A stretch of DNA of 64,000 bases. It comes from Heterobilharzia americana (taxonomy: Eukaryota > Platyhelminthes > Trematoda > Strigeidida > Schistosomatidae). Of the stretch, positions 32,585 through 44,450 are shown piece by piece (position 1 is the first letter of the stretch; each line of letters opens with the position of its first letter). The translations under genes and the position numbers were made by a program. Where the stretch lies: the NCBI GenBank assembly GCA_944470555.2, contig OX104134.1, positions 108,370,701 to 108,434,700 on the forward strand, written 5' to 3'. Below the pieces are notes generated by a model. It made no database searches, was not told where the DNA came from, and saw nothing but the letters and a program-made list of their open reading frames with translations.

Positions 32585-35500
32585 ATTATTATTATTGGTC
32601 TCTTGGGTTCTTAGTGGAACATAGAGCTTCAGTAACACGTCTCCATTTCACTCTCTTCTCTGCAGTCTTTTGAACCTCGCTACACGACTGCCCACAAGCC
32701 TTCATTTCTTCCTCACACCATCTCCTCCATATCACCCTCAGACGCCCAACTCGTCGCTTCCCATCTGGGTTCCACTCGAGCGACTGGCCTGGCGCGTGAT
32801 GTCCCCAGTCGACCTTCTCAGTGTATGTCCAATTGAATCCATCTCCACGTTTTTCTGCGTATTTGTTGGGTAATAGGTTCTTGGTTTGTTCATTACCCAG
32901 CCAGAGTTCCTTGAAGCTTATTCTTATTATTCTGGCCATCTGATCCTCAGTATTGAGTGAGCGTAGACGGCATCTGTTGATGAATGTCTGTAGTTTGTTG
33001 GAAATGCTTTTGGTGATGCGCCAAGTTTCTGAACCATCACGTAGAAGCATTGACTTGACTGAATTAGTGTTGAGAATCCGGATGTTGTTCACGCTTTATG
33101 CTGAGTTGAGTGGAATAAATCTCCACACTGATTTCAGATTAGTGAAAGCCTGTCTTGGTTTTCCGATCTTAGTTTTGACGTCCTCGTCTGTGCCGCCTGT
33201 AGTTGGAACGATGCTGCGCAGGTAAGTGCAAGAGACTACTTCCTTTAAGTTTCTCCCATTGATGGTGATTGGAGCTTGTTGTTGTTGATGGTGGCGTTGG
33301 TTGGTTATCATCACCACCTCCGTCTTCTCTACGTTCGCTTGAAATCTCGTCTTCGTTGCTTCTTCTGTCAACTCGTTAGTTTTCGCTTGTAGATCTTCAA
33401 GTTTGTGCGACAAGACATTAGACATAAATCATCATCGGTGAAATCCAAATCTTCTAGGCTCTTTCATCAGTCCAGCCAGTGTATGCCCATCTTCTTGCTC
33501 TTCACGGTTTGCTGCATGATCCAGTCGACCACAGTCGGGAAGATCATGGGTGATAGTAGGCAGCCTTGTCTTACTCCTTTCTTCACTTCAAAGGCGTCAC
33601 TGAGCTTTCCATTGTGGGTCACTTGGCATATGGCGTCTTCACATAGTTGTTGAATGAGGTTGATAAATATTTGTGGCACTTCATAGTGCTGGAGCAACAG
33701 CTAAATTACTTCTCGTTCGACGCTGTCGAAGGTCTTTTCAAAGTCGATGAAGTTGAGGTAGAGAGTTGACTGCCATTCTATACTCTGTTCTATGATGATG
33801 GGTAGCTTAGTGTAGCGTGGCAATTTGATCCGCACATGATTTGTTCTTCCCGAAGCCTGCCAGTCAACCTGTTGCAGAGAACATCCTTTAGTCTCTCCAG
33901 GATGATGCGGCATAATATTTTGATTGGGGTGAACAGCAGCATGATTCCGCGTCAGTTCTTGCAAAGGCTTAGGTCTCCCTTCTTTGGAAGTTTGACAGGG
34001 TAGGCCTTCTTCCAATCAGTTGGCCGGTACCTTTCCTTCCTTGCAAACCTTCTGCAATAATGGCGCGAGTGTGTCCACTGTTGTCTCCGCATCTGTTTTC
34101 AGTGCTTCTGGAGGAATTCCATCTGGTCGTGCTGCTCTCCCGAATTTCAGCAGTTTTATGGCATTCCGGACTTCCGCTTTCATCGGAGGGCTTGTGTTTA
34201 CTGGTAATTCTGCCATTGCTGGTGGTATTTCTGGATGAGTTGCAGGTGTTGGTCGATTCAAGAGGTTTTTGAAGTGGTCAGCCCATCGTTTCCTTTGTTT
34301 CTCCTCTTTGGTAACTAGCTTTCCTTCACTATCTCTCATTGGTTTAATGTGTGTTGATCTCTTCCCAGACAGCAAGTAACCTGGTTATTTGATATAGTGT
34401 TATCAGGTATCTGTCTCTCCTACCAGCAGCCTGTTCTGCTTCACTTGTCAATGTGTCGTAGAAGTGTCTTTTGTCTTTGCGTGCACTCTTCTTCACTTCT
34501 TTGTCCAGTGTAGTGTATTATGGGTTGGTTCATCTTCTGCTTCACCATCTTCCTCTCGCTGCTCTATCAACTTCCATGTGTTCGTCGAGATCCATTTCTT
34601 GTCTTGCCTCTTTTTCTTCCTTCCTAATACGTTTATGCAGGTTTCTTTCCACATCTCTTTCAAAGAGTTCCAGTGTTCTTGCACGCAGGTTTCCTCAAGG
34701 ACGTTGCTTAGTGTCTCGCATTTTCTCCTGACGACTGACTGACTGACGTGAAGATGTCCTTTGTAGTTTTGTGCTTGAGTTCAGTTTGTGTTCTGGGTGT
34801 TCAACTTGAACTGTTGTCGATCATCACCAACTTCTTTGAAGTCTTTCAACTTGATTTGGAAGGTAGGTAGGTTCCTTGCAGTAGATAGTGAAGTGAGTGG
34901 TGTGAACCTACATCTGCTCCCCTTGTTGATCCAGTAGGCTGCGTCTCCACTTTCTTCACATTGAGATGAAGTCGATCTAGTTTTTAGTGTGTCCTGGTGT
35001 CTGATGAAGTGCATGTCGCTTTGTGAATGTCCTTGTGTTTGTACACACTGCCTCGCTTCGAATCACGAAATGGTTGAGTGCGCAGAAGTCTGCAAACAGT
35101 TCTCGATTCTCATTGATCATTTCACCGAGTGCTTCTCGACCCATGATGAGTTTTCTTCTTGTGTTGTCCGCTCCCAGTTTGACATTCATGTCACCCCACA
35201 TATTAGAATGAATTTTGATGTCGCCATCTGTGGTGGAGTCTTGTGTAGTACTGATTGGAGTTGTGTGTAGAATTCCTCTTTCTTCTGTCCATCTGCATTA
35301 TTTGTAGGTGAGTAGCGTGGCATTGAATGATTGTGACTATGCTTCCTTTTGAGTTGAATCTTGCTGTCTGTCATGATGCTGATCCTGCAGGAGGAGATTG
35401 TTTCCCACTGTATGAGAGAGAGAGCCTTGGATGCTGTTGATGACATTATGATAGCCACTTGAGAACTCAGTGTGCTCGTGGTAGTCGTCTGGGTTAGATT

Positions 35501-35897
35501 ATCGGAGTAGATTATTGACTGTGGAGTTAAGAGTTTGGAGAGTCCATTTCCATTCCACCTGGTTTCGCAAATTCCTAGCATTTCTTTTCTATACCTTCTA
35601 ATCTCTTTTGCGATCTGGGCAGCCTTTCCAGTCAGCTTCAAACATTGTGCGGGTATTCCATGTCCCCATGTTTACTTTTGCTTTCATCGAGAGATAGAAG
35701 GCACATCGGGCAATTGGCTTCCCGAAGATTTTCACCAACTGACATCATTTCGTCTCTCCGGTTCCGTGGAGGAGGAGGAGGAAGTTTGTTTAGCGATTGT
35801 ATTGGTTTTGCGGGGTAGGGTTGCTAGCCGTATGCCTAACCTGCTCTCTTTGCTCGGGCCTAGGACCGATTATTAACTAGTGAACTAGACGAGGTTA
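32585..35897 (-). mobile_element. RTE-type (SR2-like) retrotransposon copy 2, full span but decayed
   Basis: Both ends match RTE copy 1: the 5' end near 35897 (aacctcgtctagttcac on the minus strand) and the 3' end near 32585 with a TAA-type tail. Flanks share only a short agatat-like word as possible duplication. Many small tandem duplications of 3-6 bases break the frame. Confidence 0.88.
32592..35641 (-). pseudogene. RTE endonuclease-RT, multiply frameshifted
   Basis: Pieces in order on the minus strand: GICETRWNGNGLSK (35641-35186), LILICGV then MWGDMNVKLGADNTRR (endonuclease), GADVGSHH near 34910 (again SHH, not SDH), LSGKRSTHIKP and RWADHFKNLL (34375-34016), NFIDFEKTFDSVEREV (RT motif A near 33730), GVRQGCLLSPMIF (motif B near 33580), LDFTDDDLC near 33435 (motif C with an extra residue) and GKRRVGRLRVIWRRW at the C-terminus. 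Not functional. Confidence 0.85.
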
Positions 35898-35954
35898 CAT
35901 TGAGATATATAAATACGAAAATAAGGAATATCATTCACTGAATGCCAAATTTTC

Positions 35955-36130
35955 TTTCAAGCCTTATTCTTGTATTCATCACTGACCGATATTATTTGGA
36001 GTAACATAGGAAACCTGAGAGCACTTGGAAGGCTGACGTTGCCAGGGATCGAAACCATGACATGCAGGTCACGTGGTCAGTATGTTGCCGTTGGGCCACT
36101 GGGTTGGAATCCAGTGATCTATGTTTTCTA
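35955..36130 (-). mobile_element. tRNA-derived SINE, family D
   Basis: A reversed box B (tgccagggatcgaaacc) and a reversed box A (gccgttgggccactgg) with tRNA-like spacing. Lies about 200 bases before exon g. Confidence 0.6.
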
Positions 36131-36334
36131 CTTCTATCAGTTTCTTCAAATTCTCTAATCTTAACTTACTTTGTATGTCTGCAAAAATAAAAAAGCTAAG
36201 GTTGTCTAACTGTTACATTTTAACTTTTTAACTGTATAGAGCATAACCTAGGCTTTGGATACATTGAATTCATTGTTTATTATTTACTTTTTTCTGTCTT
36301 CCTTTGACTAAAATAGTCTTACAACTAATTGGAG

Positions 36335-36919
36335 ACAACAATTCAAGATATCCTACTGCCAGCAATACGACCTTGTCTAAGTTGTGCTGATAGTTCAGTT
36401 CGTCGAGCTGTAGCTAATCTCTTGCATGCATTAATTGAAATTATTCGTTTTATCTCAGGGATGCATATTAACTATAATACCATGACAACAACATCTGCAA
36501 CACTGCACAATGATGTTTACCAGTCAAATTTACTAGAATTAATATGGCCGTACATCAGTCAAGTAACTAGAGATGATCTTACTGGTCAACGAAAACGGAT
36601 AACACCGGATCAAGCAGATTGGAGTGTGTTGTGCTGTTCGCTTGGTCCATTGTACAGTTTTCTTATGCTTGTATGTGTACCAATTTTAAATTCAACGCCA
36701 TTATCTTGTGCGTCTGCTGCCGCCACCGCTGCCGCTGCTTTTCCTGCCACTACGAACACTAGTACTATTGATTCAACTGGAAGTTGTAGAATGGAAAATA
36801 TTTCTGCTCCTTCTTCAACTAATACTGTTGCTGTTGCTATGGATAATACTCATTTAGTTTCGAAAACAGATGCATCAAATAAAAGTTTACAGAGTGAATT
36901 CACGAATTATCGTATTATG
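36335..36919 (+). CDS. RELCH: RELCH-like gene, exon g (HEAT region, long)
   Basis: Encodes TTIQDILLPAIRPCLSCADS then SVRRAVANLLHALIEIIRF, NLLELIWPYISQVTRDD and QADWSVLCCSLGPLYSFLML. Human RELCH has AYHELLLTVLWYGVVHTSAL, VRCTAARMFELLVKG and VVPALITLSSDP in the same order. Fluke-specific low-complexity inserts follow (ASAAATAAAAFPATTNTST and a Ser/Asn/Thr-rich run). The donor ATG|GTAAAG at 36919 gives phase 0. The 5' boundary is uncertain: a TAA precedes codon 36329, and AG at 36333-36334 or 36346-36347 are the candidate acceptors; neither fits the phase-2 exit of exon f. Confidence 0.82.
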
Positions 36920-37110
36920 GTAAAGAGTTCATGCACATTTTCTGTTATTATAATATATTTCTTTCTATCGATCAGACTATCTGAAGTAACTTCGACGTAT
37001 ATACTACTGAATGCCATAGTAGTTGGATACTATTCACATTGATCTCCATATTTTGCCAACCAGCCGAGAGTGGTCTGCCGGATGAATCCACCCGAGTATA
37101 CGACTGATGA

Positions 37111-37112
<2 letters not shown>

Positions 37113-37154
<42 letters not shown>
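37113..37154. repeat. (TA)n microsatellite
   Basis: About 21 TA units. Confidence 0.97.
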
Positions 37155-37157
<3 letters not shown>

Positions 37158-37279
37158 CAGGACATCTTTAACGAAGTTACATAAGAATAGTGATAGTGAA
37201 ATTAAGCCATAGTGCGTAATAGTTTCCACAGCTTTTGTCCGATAAAATATATAAGATGCTTATTTAACGTACATCTGAT

Positions 37280-37620
37280 ACAATGGATGTTGAGAGAAAA
37301 TTTCTGACAGGCACACTTATGGAAAATGGATATCCACTACAGTTTATGAACCGTTGTAGAAAACATCTGGCGAAGAAGGAAATGTTATTTAAAGTACTAT
37401 ACAGAGGGGAAACGAATAGTGTGATATTGAAACAGAGATTAAAATCTGTTATTATTAAAGCATACTAAACAGCTTCGATTATCATTGCTGAAGCAACAAA
37501 ACACCTACTTTCCCACAAACCTCAACTTCGCATAAATGATCATGTAACACTTTCCTGTGTTAACCGATTCACATGGATGTATGGGCACGTATATGGAGAG
37601 CAGTAATCGTGCTATCCAGG
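37280..37620 (+). mobile_element. Penelope-like element fragment
   Basis: MDVERKFLTGTLMENGYPLQ then FMNRCRKHLAKK, a stop at 37466, and beyond it LSHKPQLRINDHV. The L-x-x-N-G-Y-P-x-x-F-[IM]-N motif is typical of the linker between RT and endonuclease in Penelope-like proteins. Frame broken. Confidence 0.7.
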
Positions 37621-37821
37621 CTAGGGTGGGTGAACATGTGCCTTAATGGCTGTAAAAACAGTTTAATACACAAACTGTGATACACACAGGTGACAGACGT
37701 CCATCTTATCTATAGCGAAACATTTCATCAAAATAGATCACAAGGTTAGCACGAAAACAGCACTGAAATTTGCTGAAGTGTTAGACATCCGTAGACTTAA
37801 GCCCCGCTGTGTGTACAAAAA

Positions 37822-37966
37822 CAATTTGTTGTTTCACTTAATTTACTTAGGTAATACTTATCTGAATATATTACGAAGACTAGTGTCACAACCTTTTCAT
37901 ATTCATTATATTTGATCATTCATTTTCATATATAAATTGATTCGACGAGTGAATGTATGTGATCAG
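37822..37966 (+). repeat. SINE body, direct copy of 38820-38962
   Basis: About 140 bases, roughly 95 percent identical to the body of the family-E SINE (ttgttgtttcacttaatt, cgaagactagtgtcacaac, ttcattttcatatataaatt). Confidence 0.85.
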
Positions 37967-38544
37967 AGCATTCGAAATATATTGCGCAAATACATCATAC
38001 ATTTTTCAGATAATCTTTGTCTTATAACAACGTTATCAAAATTTTTCATTTTTAGATTTTAAGTAGTTTTCAATGAAATTTATTGGATATTCCTTATTCA
38101 ACAAATTTTTTTGGATATTTATTTAGAACATGATCTGGTTGCCCTTAAACACAAAGTCGTGACCAGATTACCTTTATAATCGATGGAACAAGATCTCATA
38201 AATGTTAAATACTGACCTATAGGCTTAAGATAAACTGTATGTGGGATTAGATCATCTTGATTTCTTTTAATACTCAAATACGAAAAAATTATTCCATCAA
38301 GCCTTTCATGTTCACATGTGAATTCCACGTTTGAACGAACTTAAGTGAAACGCCTGAGTAGATTCTTTGCCTGGTTTTCCCTCTAATATCTCCATATATC
38401 TAGCTGTAAATCAAGAAGATGAAAAGTGTTATTATTATTGCTATTGTTGGTTCCTGTGTCCCTGTAGGACTACGGCTATAGCAGATACGTAAAATGTCTA
38501 TCTGTGGTTCGAGTCATTTACATGACAAACATGAGTGATTGTCT

Positions 38545-38665
38545 TTGTTAGGATATTTCGGGACATATTTGTACTGGATGATGACTGAAGGTGAGATGAA
38601 AATCTGGACCGCGGCAGGACTCGAACTAGCGGTCATGGGGTTACCGGTCCGGTGCTCTGTCAACT
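38545..38665 (-). mobile_element. tRNA-derived SINE head, family E, inverted
   Basis: Minus strand: box A taggtcagttgacagagcac, box B gttcgagtcctgccgcgg, then ttttcatctcacc. Faces the plus-strand copy 45 bases away. Confidence 0.82.
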
Positions 38666-38709
38666 GACCTACGAGGTCCGACTACTGACCAGAATTTTAT
38701 TCCACTTCA

Positions 38710-38962
38710 GTCACCAAGGTCAGCTCAGCTGATAGAGCACCAGGCAGGTGACCCGGTGGTCACCGGTTCGAATCCAACTGCGGTCAAGATTCTCATCTCA
38801 CCTTCAGTCATCACCCAGTACAAATTTGTTGTTTCACTTAATTACCTTGGTAATACTTATCTGATTATATTACGAAGACTAGTGTCACAACCTTTCATAT
38901 TCATTATATTTGATCATTCATTTTCATATATAAATTGACTCGACAAGTGAATATGTGATCAG
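38710..38962 (+). mobile_element. tRNA-derived SINE, family E, full copy
   Basis: The tRNA-like head carries box A gctcagctgatagagcacc and box B ccggttcgaatccaactg, followed by a common body that ends near 38962 and also occurs alone at 37822-37966. The D-loop and T-loop promoters look intact. Confidence 0.85.
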
Positions 38963-39042
38963 CTTGACAGGTATGTCAAAAATCCCCATTGTCAAAATTA
39001 GAAAACAGCCTCCGCCGTATGTAATGTGCTAGTGTGAATTGC

Positions 39043-39044
<2 letters not shown>

Positions 39045-39110
<66 letters not shown>
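39045..39110. repeat. (TA)n microsatellite
   Basis: About 32 TA units. Confidence 0.97.
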
Positions 39111-39111
<1 letters not shown>

Positions 39112-39113
<2 letters not shown>

Positions 39114-39275
39114 AACGTAACCTTGTGCACATCTGTGCGGTTGGGATTGAGACACACCTACTGTGTAGGGGGCTTATGATACTACTTGGCTGTTCGAAGC
39201 TGGGTAGTTGGGGCTAGTTTTGAACTCGTGACCCACTGTTTGAATATAAACTGCCTAAACCAATTAGTTACAGCT
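39112..39275 (-). mobile_element. tRNA-derived SINE, family B
   Basis: cgaaacgtaaccttgtgcac, gagacacacctactgtgtag, then a reversed box B (tagttttgaactcgtgaccc) and a box A region ending near 39275. Same layout at 46805-47000. Confidence 0.7.
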
Positions 39276-40086
39276 CATATATAGTCAGGAGAGGAATCGA
39301 TAAGAAACTAAATCTGAAAAACTTCTACTATGGTGTATAATGGTTTAAAATTTCGACTTATGTTTTGTCCACTTTCTATCGAAAGGGAACAAATATCCTG
39401 CATGACTTAACAAAGTTTTGTAGATATATGAAGGGTAAAAAATGATATAATTGCCAGAAAATGTGAATTGTCATAGGAGTATTCATTCAATAAGCTATAA
39501 TACTTTTGCCTTACTTTGAAAAGAAAAAACAGGAGACAGAAAATGCACCACGATTGTCACCTGTTTCCATTCTAATAAATTGTTTGCGCAGTGAGTAGTG
39601 TGACCTCTAAAATCCTCCATTCCTCTAGATGAGATACATCAGCAGATGTCTACTCCATTAAACTATCATTCATCTCACGGTGCCATATCATGATTAATTC
39701 ACCTTTTGGATTCTCCCAACATGTAGTCCAGATGAAGAAGAATAAATGACACAGAGCCCATCAGTAGGGTATGCGTGGGGCATGTTCAGTCTAGCGAAAT
39801 CAGTAATTCAAGACAACTTCATTTATTGAATGACAATATCCAACATATGGTCTAGGCACAGAATTACTAAGATGGTGTCTCTGTTGAACACAGGTAACTC
39901 CGCCTAACATCCCTAGTTCGTAGGTGGTCAGGTTTTCAGGTGTGTGGTTAGGCTGAGATCATGAAACTTTATTTCCAATAAGTAATAATTATAATAACTG
40001 TAAACAAGTAGTTTTCCAACCTCCAAGTTTCGTTTTAACTGTCGACACTTCTTTCTATCGTCTTTCTTCACATGTGTTGTAAAAAG
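39276..40086. other. Intron before exon h
   Basis: No named repeat; pyrimidine-rich run (cttctttctatcgtctttct) leads to AG at 40085-40086. Confidence 0.45.
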
Positions 40087-40297
40087 GCATTCGACTTACT
40101 CAGTCAACAATATGATTTAGTCGTTGGTCGAAAAAACTCAAACGAGGTTGATTCAAATGGACAAAATGCAGGAATAGATTATACTATGGATCGATTAATA
40201 ATCTCACAGCGCCGCTTTTGGATTACATTAGTTAATAACCTGTTAGATTTGACAAATCGTCTTCTACCGACATGTGATGAAACCTTTCAACAAAATA
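40087..40297 (+). CDS. RELCH: RELCH-like gene, exon h
   Basis: Encodes AFDLLSQQYDLVVGRKNSNE, a hydrophilic stretch, then DRLIISQRRFWITLVNNLLD and LTNRLLPTCDETFQQN. Corresponds to the helical region of human RELCH around LLERVKMQLASFLEDPQYQD and RFRDEFVIPHL; similarity is modest. Acceptor after a pyrimidine tract, donor AATA|GTAAGT. Phase 0 in, 1 out, matching exons g and i exactly. Confidence 0.78.
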
Positions 40298-40880
40298 GTA
40301 AGTAATATTATATATTGATTATTGATCACATTATCTAAAGTAGTATTAGTTTAATAGGTATAAAAAGATGTGATAAAATTCAAATTTACACAGTCTACGA
40401 ACTAATGAGACAACCTTTAGGCCTTACAGATTGACGATGTACAAACTAGGCTGAAGTATCCAGTTTCTGGATGCATTTCAATTTCACTTCAATAATTCTG
40501 AAGGAATTTCTGTCACATAAAATACCCGTAAATCATTTGTCTAAGTTCACTACACAATTTTCTTCCGTTGCTTAGTATCCAAGCTATCGTATTTTGAATG
40601 GTTAAATAGATTAACGTGTTTACTATTGAGTAGTGAGAAGAAAATAATTTCAGGGATACAAGGAGAATTTGTTGCGAGTGTTGAAAAGTATGGGAAAAAT
40701 TTGTGGTCGAATTATTCCTTAGATTTGCTGTTTGTGTACCGACACAGAATGTAGATCAACCATAGCTTTCTTATTGCATCCAACCTCTTAATACTGTAGA
40801 CAATATTATTTGAAATCGCATGGCTGACTAACAATATTTCAATTGTTTTTCGTTCAAAGTTACATAGTTACGAGTCTCAT
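40298..40880. other. Intron, nothing recognised
   Basis: AT-rich intronic sequence without supported features. Confidence 0.4.
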
Positions 40881-41095
40881 CAGAGTTGATAGCAGATGGA
40901 GGAGACCTGAAAGCAGAGAACAACCATTGCGTCCCACTTTAAGATTCTTCAGCAGTTCGCACCTACTATTCTTCATAGGATCGAACCGAGAACTTTCAGC
41001 TCTCATGGAGAGAAGGTTGCCATTTGAAAGTTGTTCCAAACCCAATGAGCTACTTCTGTTATTTCGCGATATACCGTAACCATCATCCATCATCA
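40881..41095 (-). mobile_element. tRNA-derived SINE, family F
   Basis: Minus strand: gtagctcattgggtttgg (box A) and ctcggttcgatccta (box B) with an intervening tRNA-like stem region. Lacks the body of the other families. Confidence 0.6.
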
Positions 41096-41449
41096 TCAAT
41101 GGTGCATCAATCCTCACTCCAACAGTTCACTGCTTCTCATCAGGAAATCTATCTCGAATCAAGTCACTAGAAATATCGAATAGACAAGAATCTGTTTAAA
41201 TGAACATCTACTTTAGTAGATTACATGCATTAAGGATGTATAGTTAAGCATGGTCTTTTGAAAACTCTAGATCACGGCTTTTTGGTTATGAAGATTCATT
41301 TTTAAAATGTAACTATAATCATTTGGAATTTTATGCTCCCGTAAAAAGCTGAGTTCATTTTAAAACAGGAACTAACCAAACAGATGTCGACATTTCAGAA
41401 CACTGGCCGTCAGTGTCACTTAGCCAATATCAACATGGGAGCTGGCGCT

Positions 41450-41800
41450 ACTGCATAACTGCACAAGTTACCACACCTTATATCACCAAATCAAGCTATA
41501 AACCATCATGATGAAAGAAACAGATATATGAAAAAGAAGCGGACAAAAGTGGTGGGAATCCGTGGAAAGGGAACAAGAAGTAATGATGAAATCGGGTATA
41601 GCAAAAAAGGTGAAGAGAATATGCGCACGCGTCTGCACCATTGGGATCAGTTCTGTGGTATATTGCCTAGGTTCCCCAATCACCGACTTCGGTTGTCACG
41701 TTGATTCTTACGTAGAAATTTATATTTCCGTACACGGCTCAGACTAACAGTCAGAAACTTGATGAACTGATGATACACTTTCATTTGGCTACCTCTAACC
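41450..41800 (-). mobile_element. CR1-like 3' end fragment, decayed
   Basis: Parallels 2040-2400: taagttaccacacc-like end, atgatgaaagaaacagatat, then gcgcacgcgtctgcacc and aacagtcagaaacttgatga. Confidence 0.55.
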
Positions 41801-43437
41801 TAGATGATGGAATCTTACAAAATGGAGAACGGAACGAAGACAAGCTGTCCAGAATGTAAAAAGAAAGGCAAAAGCAGTTTCCAGAAAATTCCAATGGAAA
41901 CTAAAGGATGAAATGGGAATTTCTCTAGGCTGGAACTCACGTGAAATGGAGGGCATTACAATGCGCCACAGAAGATGAACCAGGATCATAAAATGTAATC
42001 CGCAAAAGGGAAAGGTTGTAAGTAGTCACTAGGAGACGCGACCCGGTTAGTTACGAACACTAGAGACTATAAAAAATTTTTGAACATCAGCCATCTTCAA
42101 AAACGGATACTAGTATTGTTATATCTTCCGTCACCAACTGTTATGTCTTCGTCGCCAACTGTTATATATTCCGAATGGATATAATACGTACGCTTAGCTT
42201 AGTACGCAAGAGCCACTAACTAAAAACCCAGGATGAATAGAGAGAAGACCGAAGCCGGATGATGGGAAAGTTATTACTCGAGAATATAGTAATCAATCAA
42301 TCCCGAAACACGTGAATATGTACACGTGAAATGTGACCTAGTCCGCGATTTGAGACATTGGGATTGTATGAGTAAAGACTAACCAATTGCGATTTACACT
42401 ACAATGGGGCAGAAAATAAACTACTAGTCATACCGTAAAAATGGTACGAGAACGCCAAGTTAAAAATATTCAGATCTATAACAATGTTTTATGCAAAACT
42501 AGGACCTCAACAAGTATGAAAAGAGGCGAATTGGAAACTGTACGGAAGAAGGCGATCATCACCGTGATAGAAATAACCTTTTAAAGGAGAGGCGGGATGC
42601 ACTGAGAGCTACTCATAAGGATGCGAATAATTAGTAAAGATGGCAACGTCGAAAGGGGTAACGATCGACTGAAGAAGATTCCAGCAAAAGAAAACAATAT
42701 TGGATAGAAGTATAAAGGGCAAGAACAGTGTGAAATAACATACGGAATAAGAGATTGCTTTGCAAATGAATTTCAGATTGTAAGGCTTAGGACTTTTATC
42801 ATTACTCAGTAAATGATTTCAGCTATTTCGTTGAACTTTTCTTCACGTGTACCACTTAACAATCATTCAGTTTATTGTGATTTCAAAATATTACTAATCT
42901 CATACTAAGCTATCGTGTAAACTGGTTAAAAAATCAACCAGAAATTTTCAGATCCCCTAATGATTTCTGGGTAGTACAGGAAATGAAGAAGTCATGAAAT
43001 CATTGATGCATGTTTCATCTTATCCGGTATTCATCAGTTGGACGTACCTGCATACTAGTGATGGTGATGATGCCTTTTACTATGTGTGACTGGCTTCTCA
43101 AATATTTCTCTAAACACTGTAGAGCATTGAAAAATAGACTTGTGAATTATGAGAGTTACCTTCTCTGCAACAGTTTACATATCTTTTCTACTTATTTATA
43201 TCTATAATTTCGAAATAAAATCTCAAAGCAACATCGAGGCATAGATACAAGGGCCAACGGATTTATCCGTCCAGACCTTTAAAGTAGGCAACGGAAAATA
43301 ACAAGACGCATCCAGTAAGCGAAAAAACGTATTTTTTAATCTCAGTTAATAAAACCATTCCTCATATTCACTTGACTGGTCTGGTTACATAAAATAGCAT
43401 TTTAAAATATCTTTTTTATTCTTAATGTATTCGCCAG
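41801..43437. other. Intron, unassigned
   Basis: 41801-42770 looks repeat-like (purine-rich, a repeated ccaactgttat word near 42130-42165) but matches no family recognised here. The rest is AT-rich intron leading to exon i. Confidence 0.35.
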
Positions 43438-43551
43438 ATATCTTACCGTGGTTATTCAACTTGGCGGAAATGAATAACGCCTTGCCAAGGTTAGATCTAC
43501 GCATGGAATTGGCTAATCATTTGTTCACTGTGTTCTCAACAGCTGCGTACT
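43438..43551 (+). CDS. RELCH: RELCH-like gene, exon i
   Basis: With the last base of exon h it encodes Asn then ILPWLFNLAEMNNALPRLDL and RMELANHLFTVFSTAAY. Human RELCH reads VIPHLHKLALVNNLQIVDSK then RLDIATHLFEAYSALS: P-x-L-x-x-L-A-x-x-N-N, R-x-[ED]-[IL]-A-x-H-L-F are conserved in register. This is the clearest match of the gene. The donor is chosen for phase: GT at 43552 (phase 1) joins exon j in frame; GT at 43547 does not. Confidence 0.88.
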
Positions 43552-43829
43552 GTATCCTTTTTTTGATGCATTTTTATAGACATATTTACAATCGAAGTAG
43601 AATTTATTTTCCTGGTTTATTGCTTCTGTTCACTTTTTTGTGACTGAGCAGCTACTGTCTTAAATCTATCCTCCATAAGTGTTATCAATAACCTGCGACT
43701 TCATAGTGTTTGAATATCATGGTTACATCCTCCTATGAAAATCTTCTCTTCCCCTTCATTTATCTTCTCTCAGGCAAAAAATGACATCATAATGTATACA
43801 ATATAATGTGTTGATCTGTTGCACAGCAC

Positions 43830-44450
43830 ATAACATTTTCAATCAATAATCTACTCCAAGTCTAAAACTCTACAACTAACTTTTGCGTTACTGACGTCGT
43901 GTCACCATGACATGCGAAATGAAAGCTGGTCGAAAACCCGAAACCTTTTCTCTCTTTTCCTTCGTCTACAGGTGGAGGCCGTGCCTGATAGGCATGTAGT
44001 ATAGGAGAAAGCAGTGAACTACGTCGCGAAAAAAATGACGCTTAGTGGCCAATCAGTCAGTCTGATATGCCGGCGTCGCGAAGCCTGGCGTAGGTCTGCC
44101 CAAGCCAAGTATGTCTGTTCTGTGTGAAAAGATTCGATCGGCCTCGGACCCACACCAACCAAAGCTGATTCGACTACCTAGGTCAGGTGTGGTTAGATGA
44201 ATAATCATGTGTCCCTACCCTCTCAACCTCTCCGTTGCCTGTTGCTAAACAAGGCATCAGTGAACACCGGTGGAGGAGCGACAATTTGCGTGTGGCTAGT
44301 GGGAAATGCATGCCAAACATTCCCAAATCGCCTGTCACACAAGCTATCCATAAGACTCTGCACCTTATCAGCATCTTCGATTCACACACTACTGTGACTC
44401 TGTCATCTGCCTAGTTTAGTCCAATCTAGGTCTACGAAAGTCTCCTGTGG
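43830..44450 (-). mobile_element. CR1-like fragment, decayed
   Basis: Minus-strand order follows copy 1 from 2500 to 3050 (aaactctacaactaac, gtgtcaccatgaca, acaatttgcgtgtggctagtg, actctgcaccttatcagc). Confidence 0.7.

Noticed and set aside
38710..38790. Functional tRNA gene
   Set aside because: The A and B boxes are good, but the segment does not fold into a complete cloverleaf with a clear anticodon stem and continues into a repeated SINE body.
41801..42770. Purine-rich region considered as a retroelement
   Set aside because: No motif in any frame and no matching copy in the window, so no family could be assigned.
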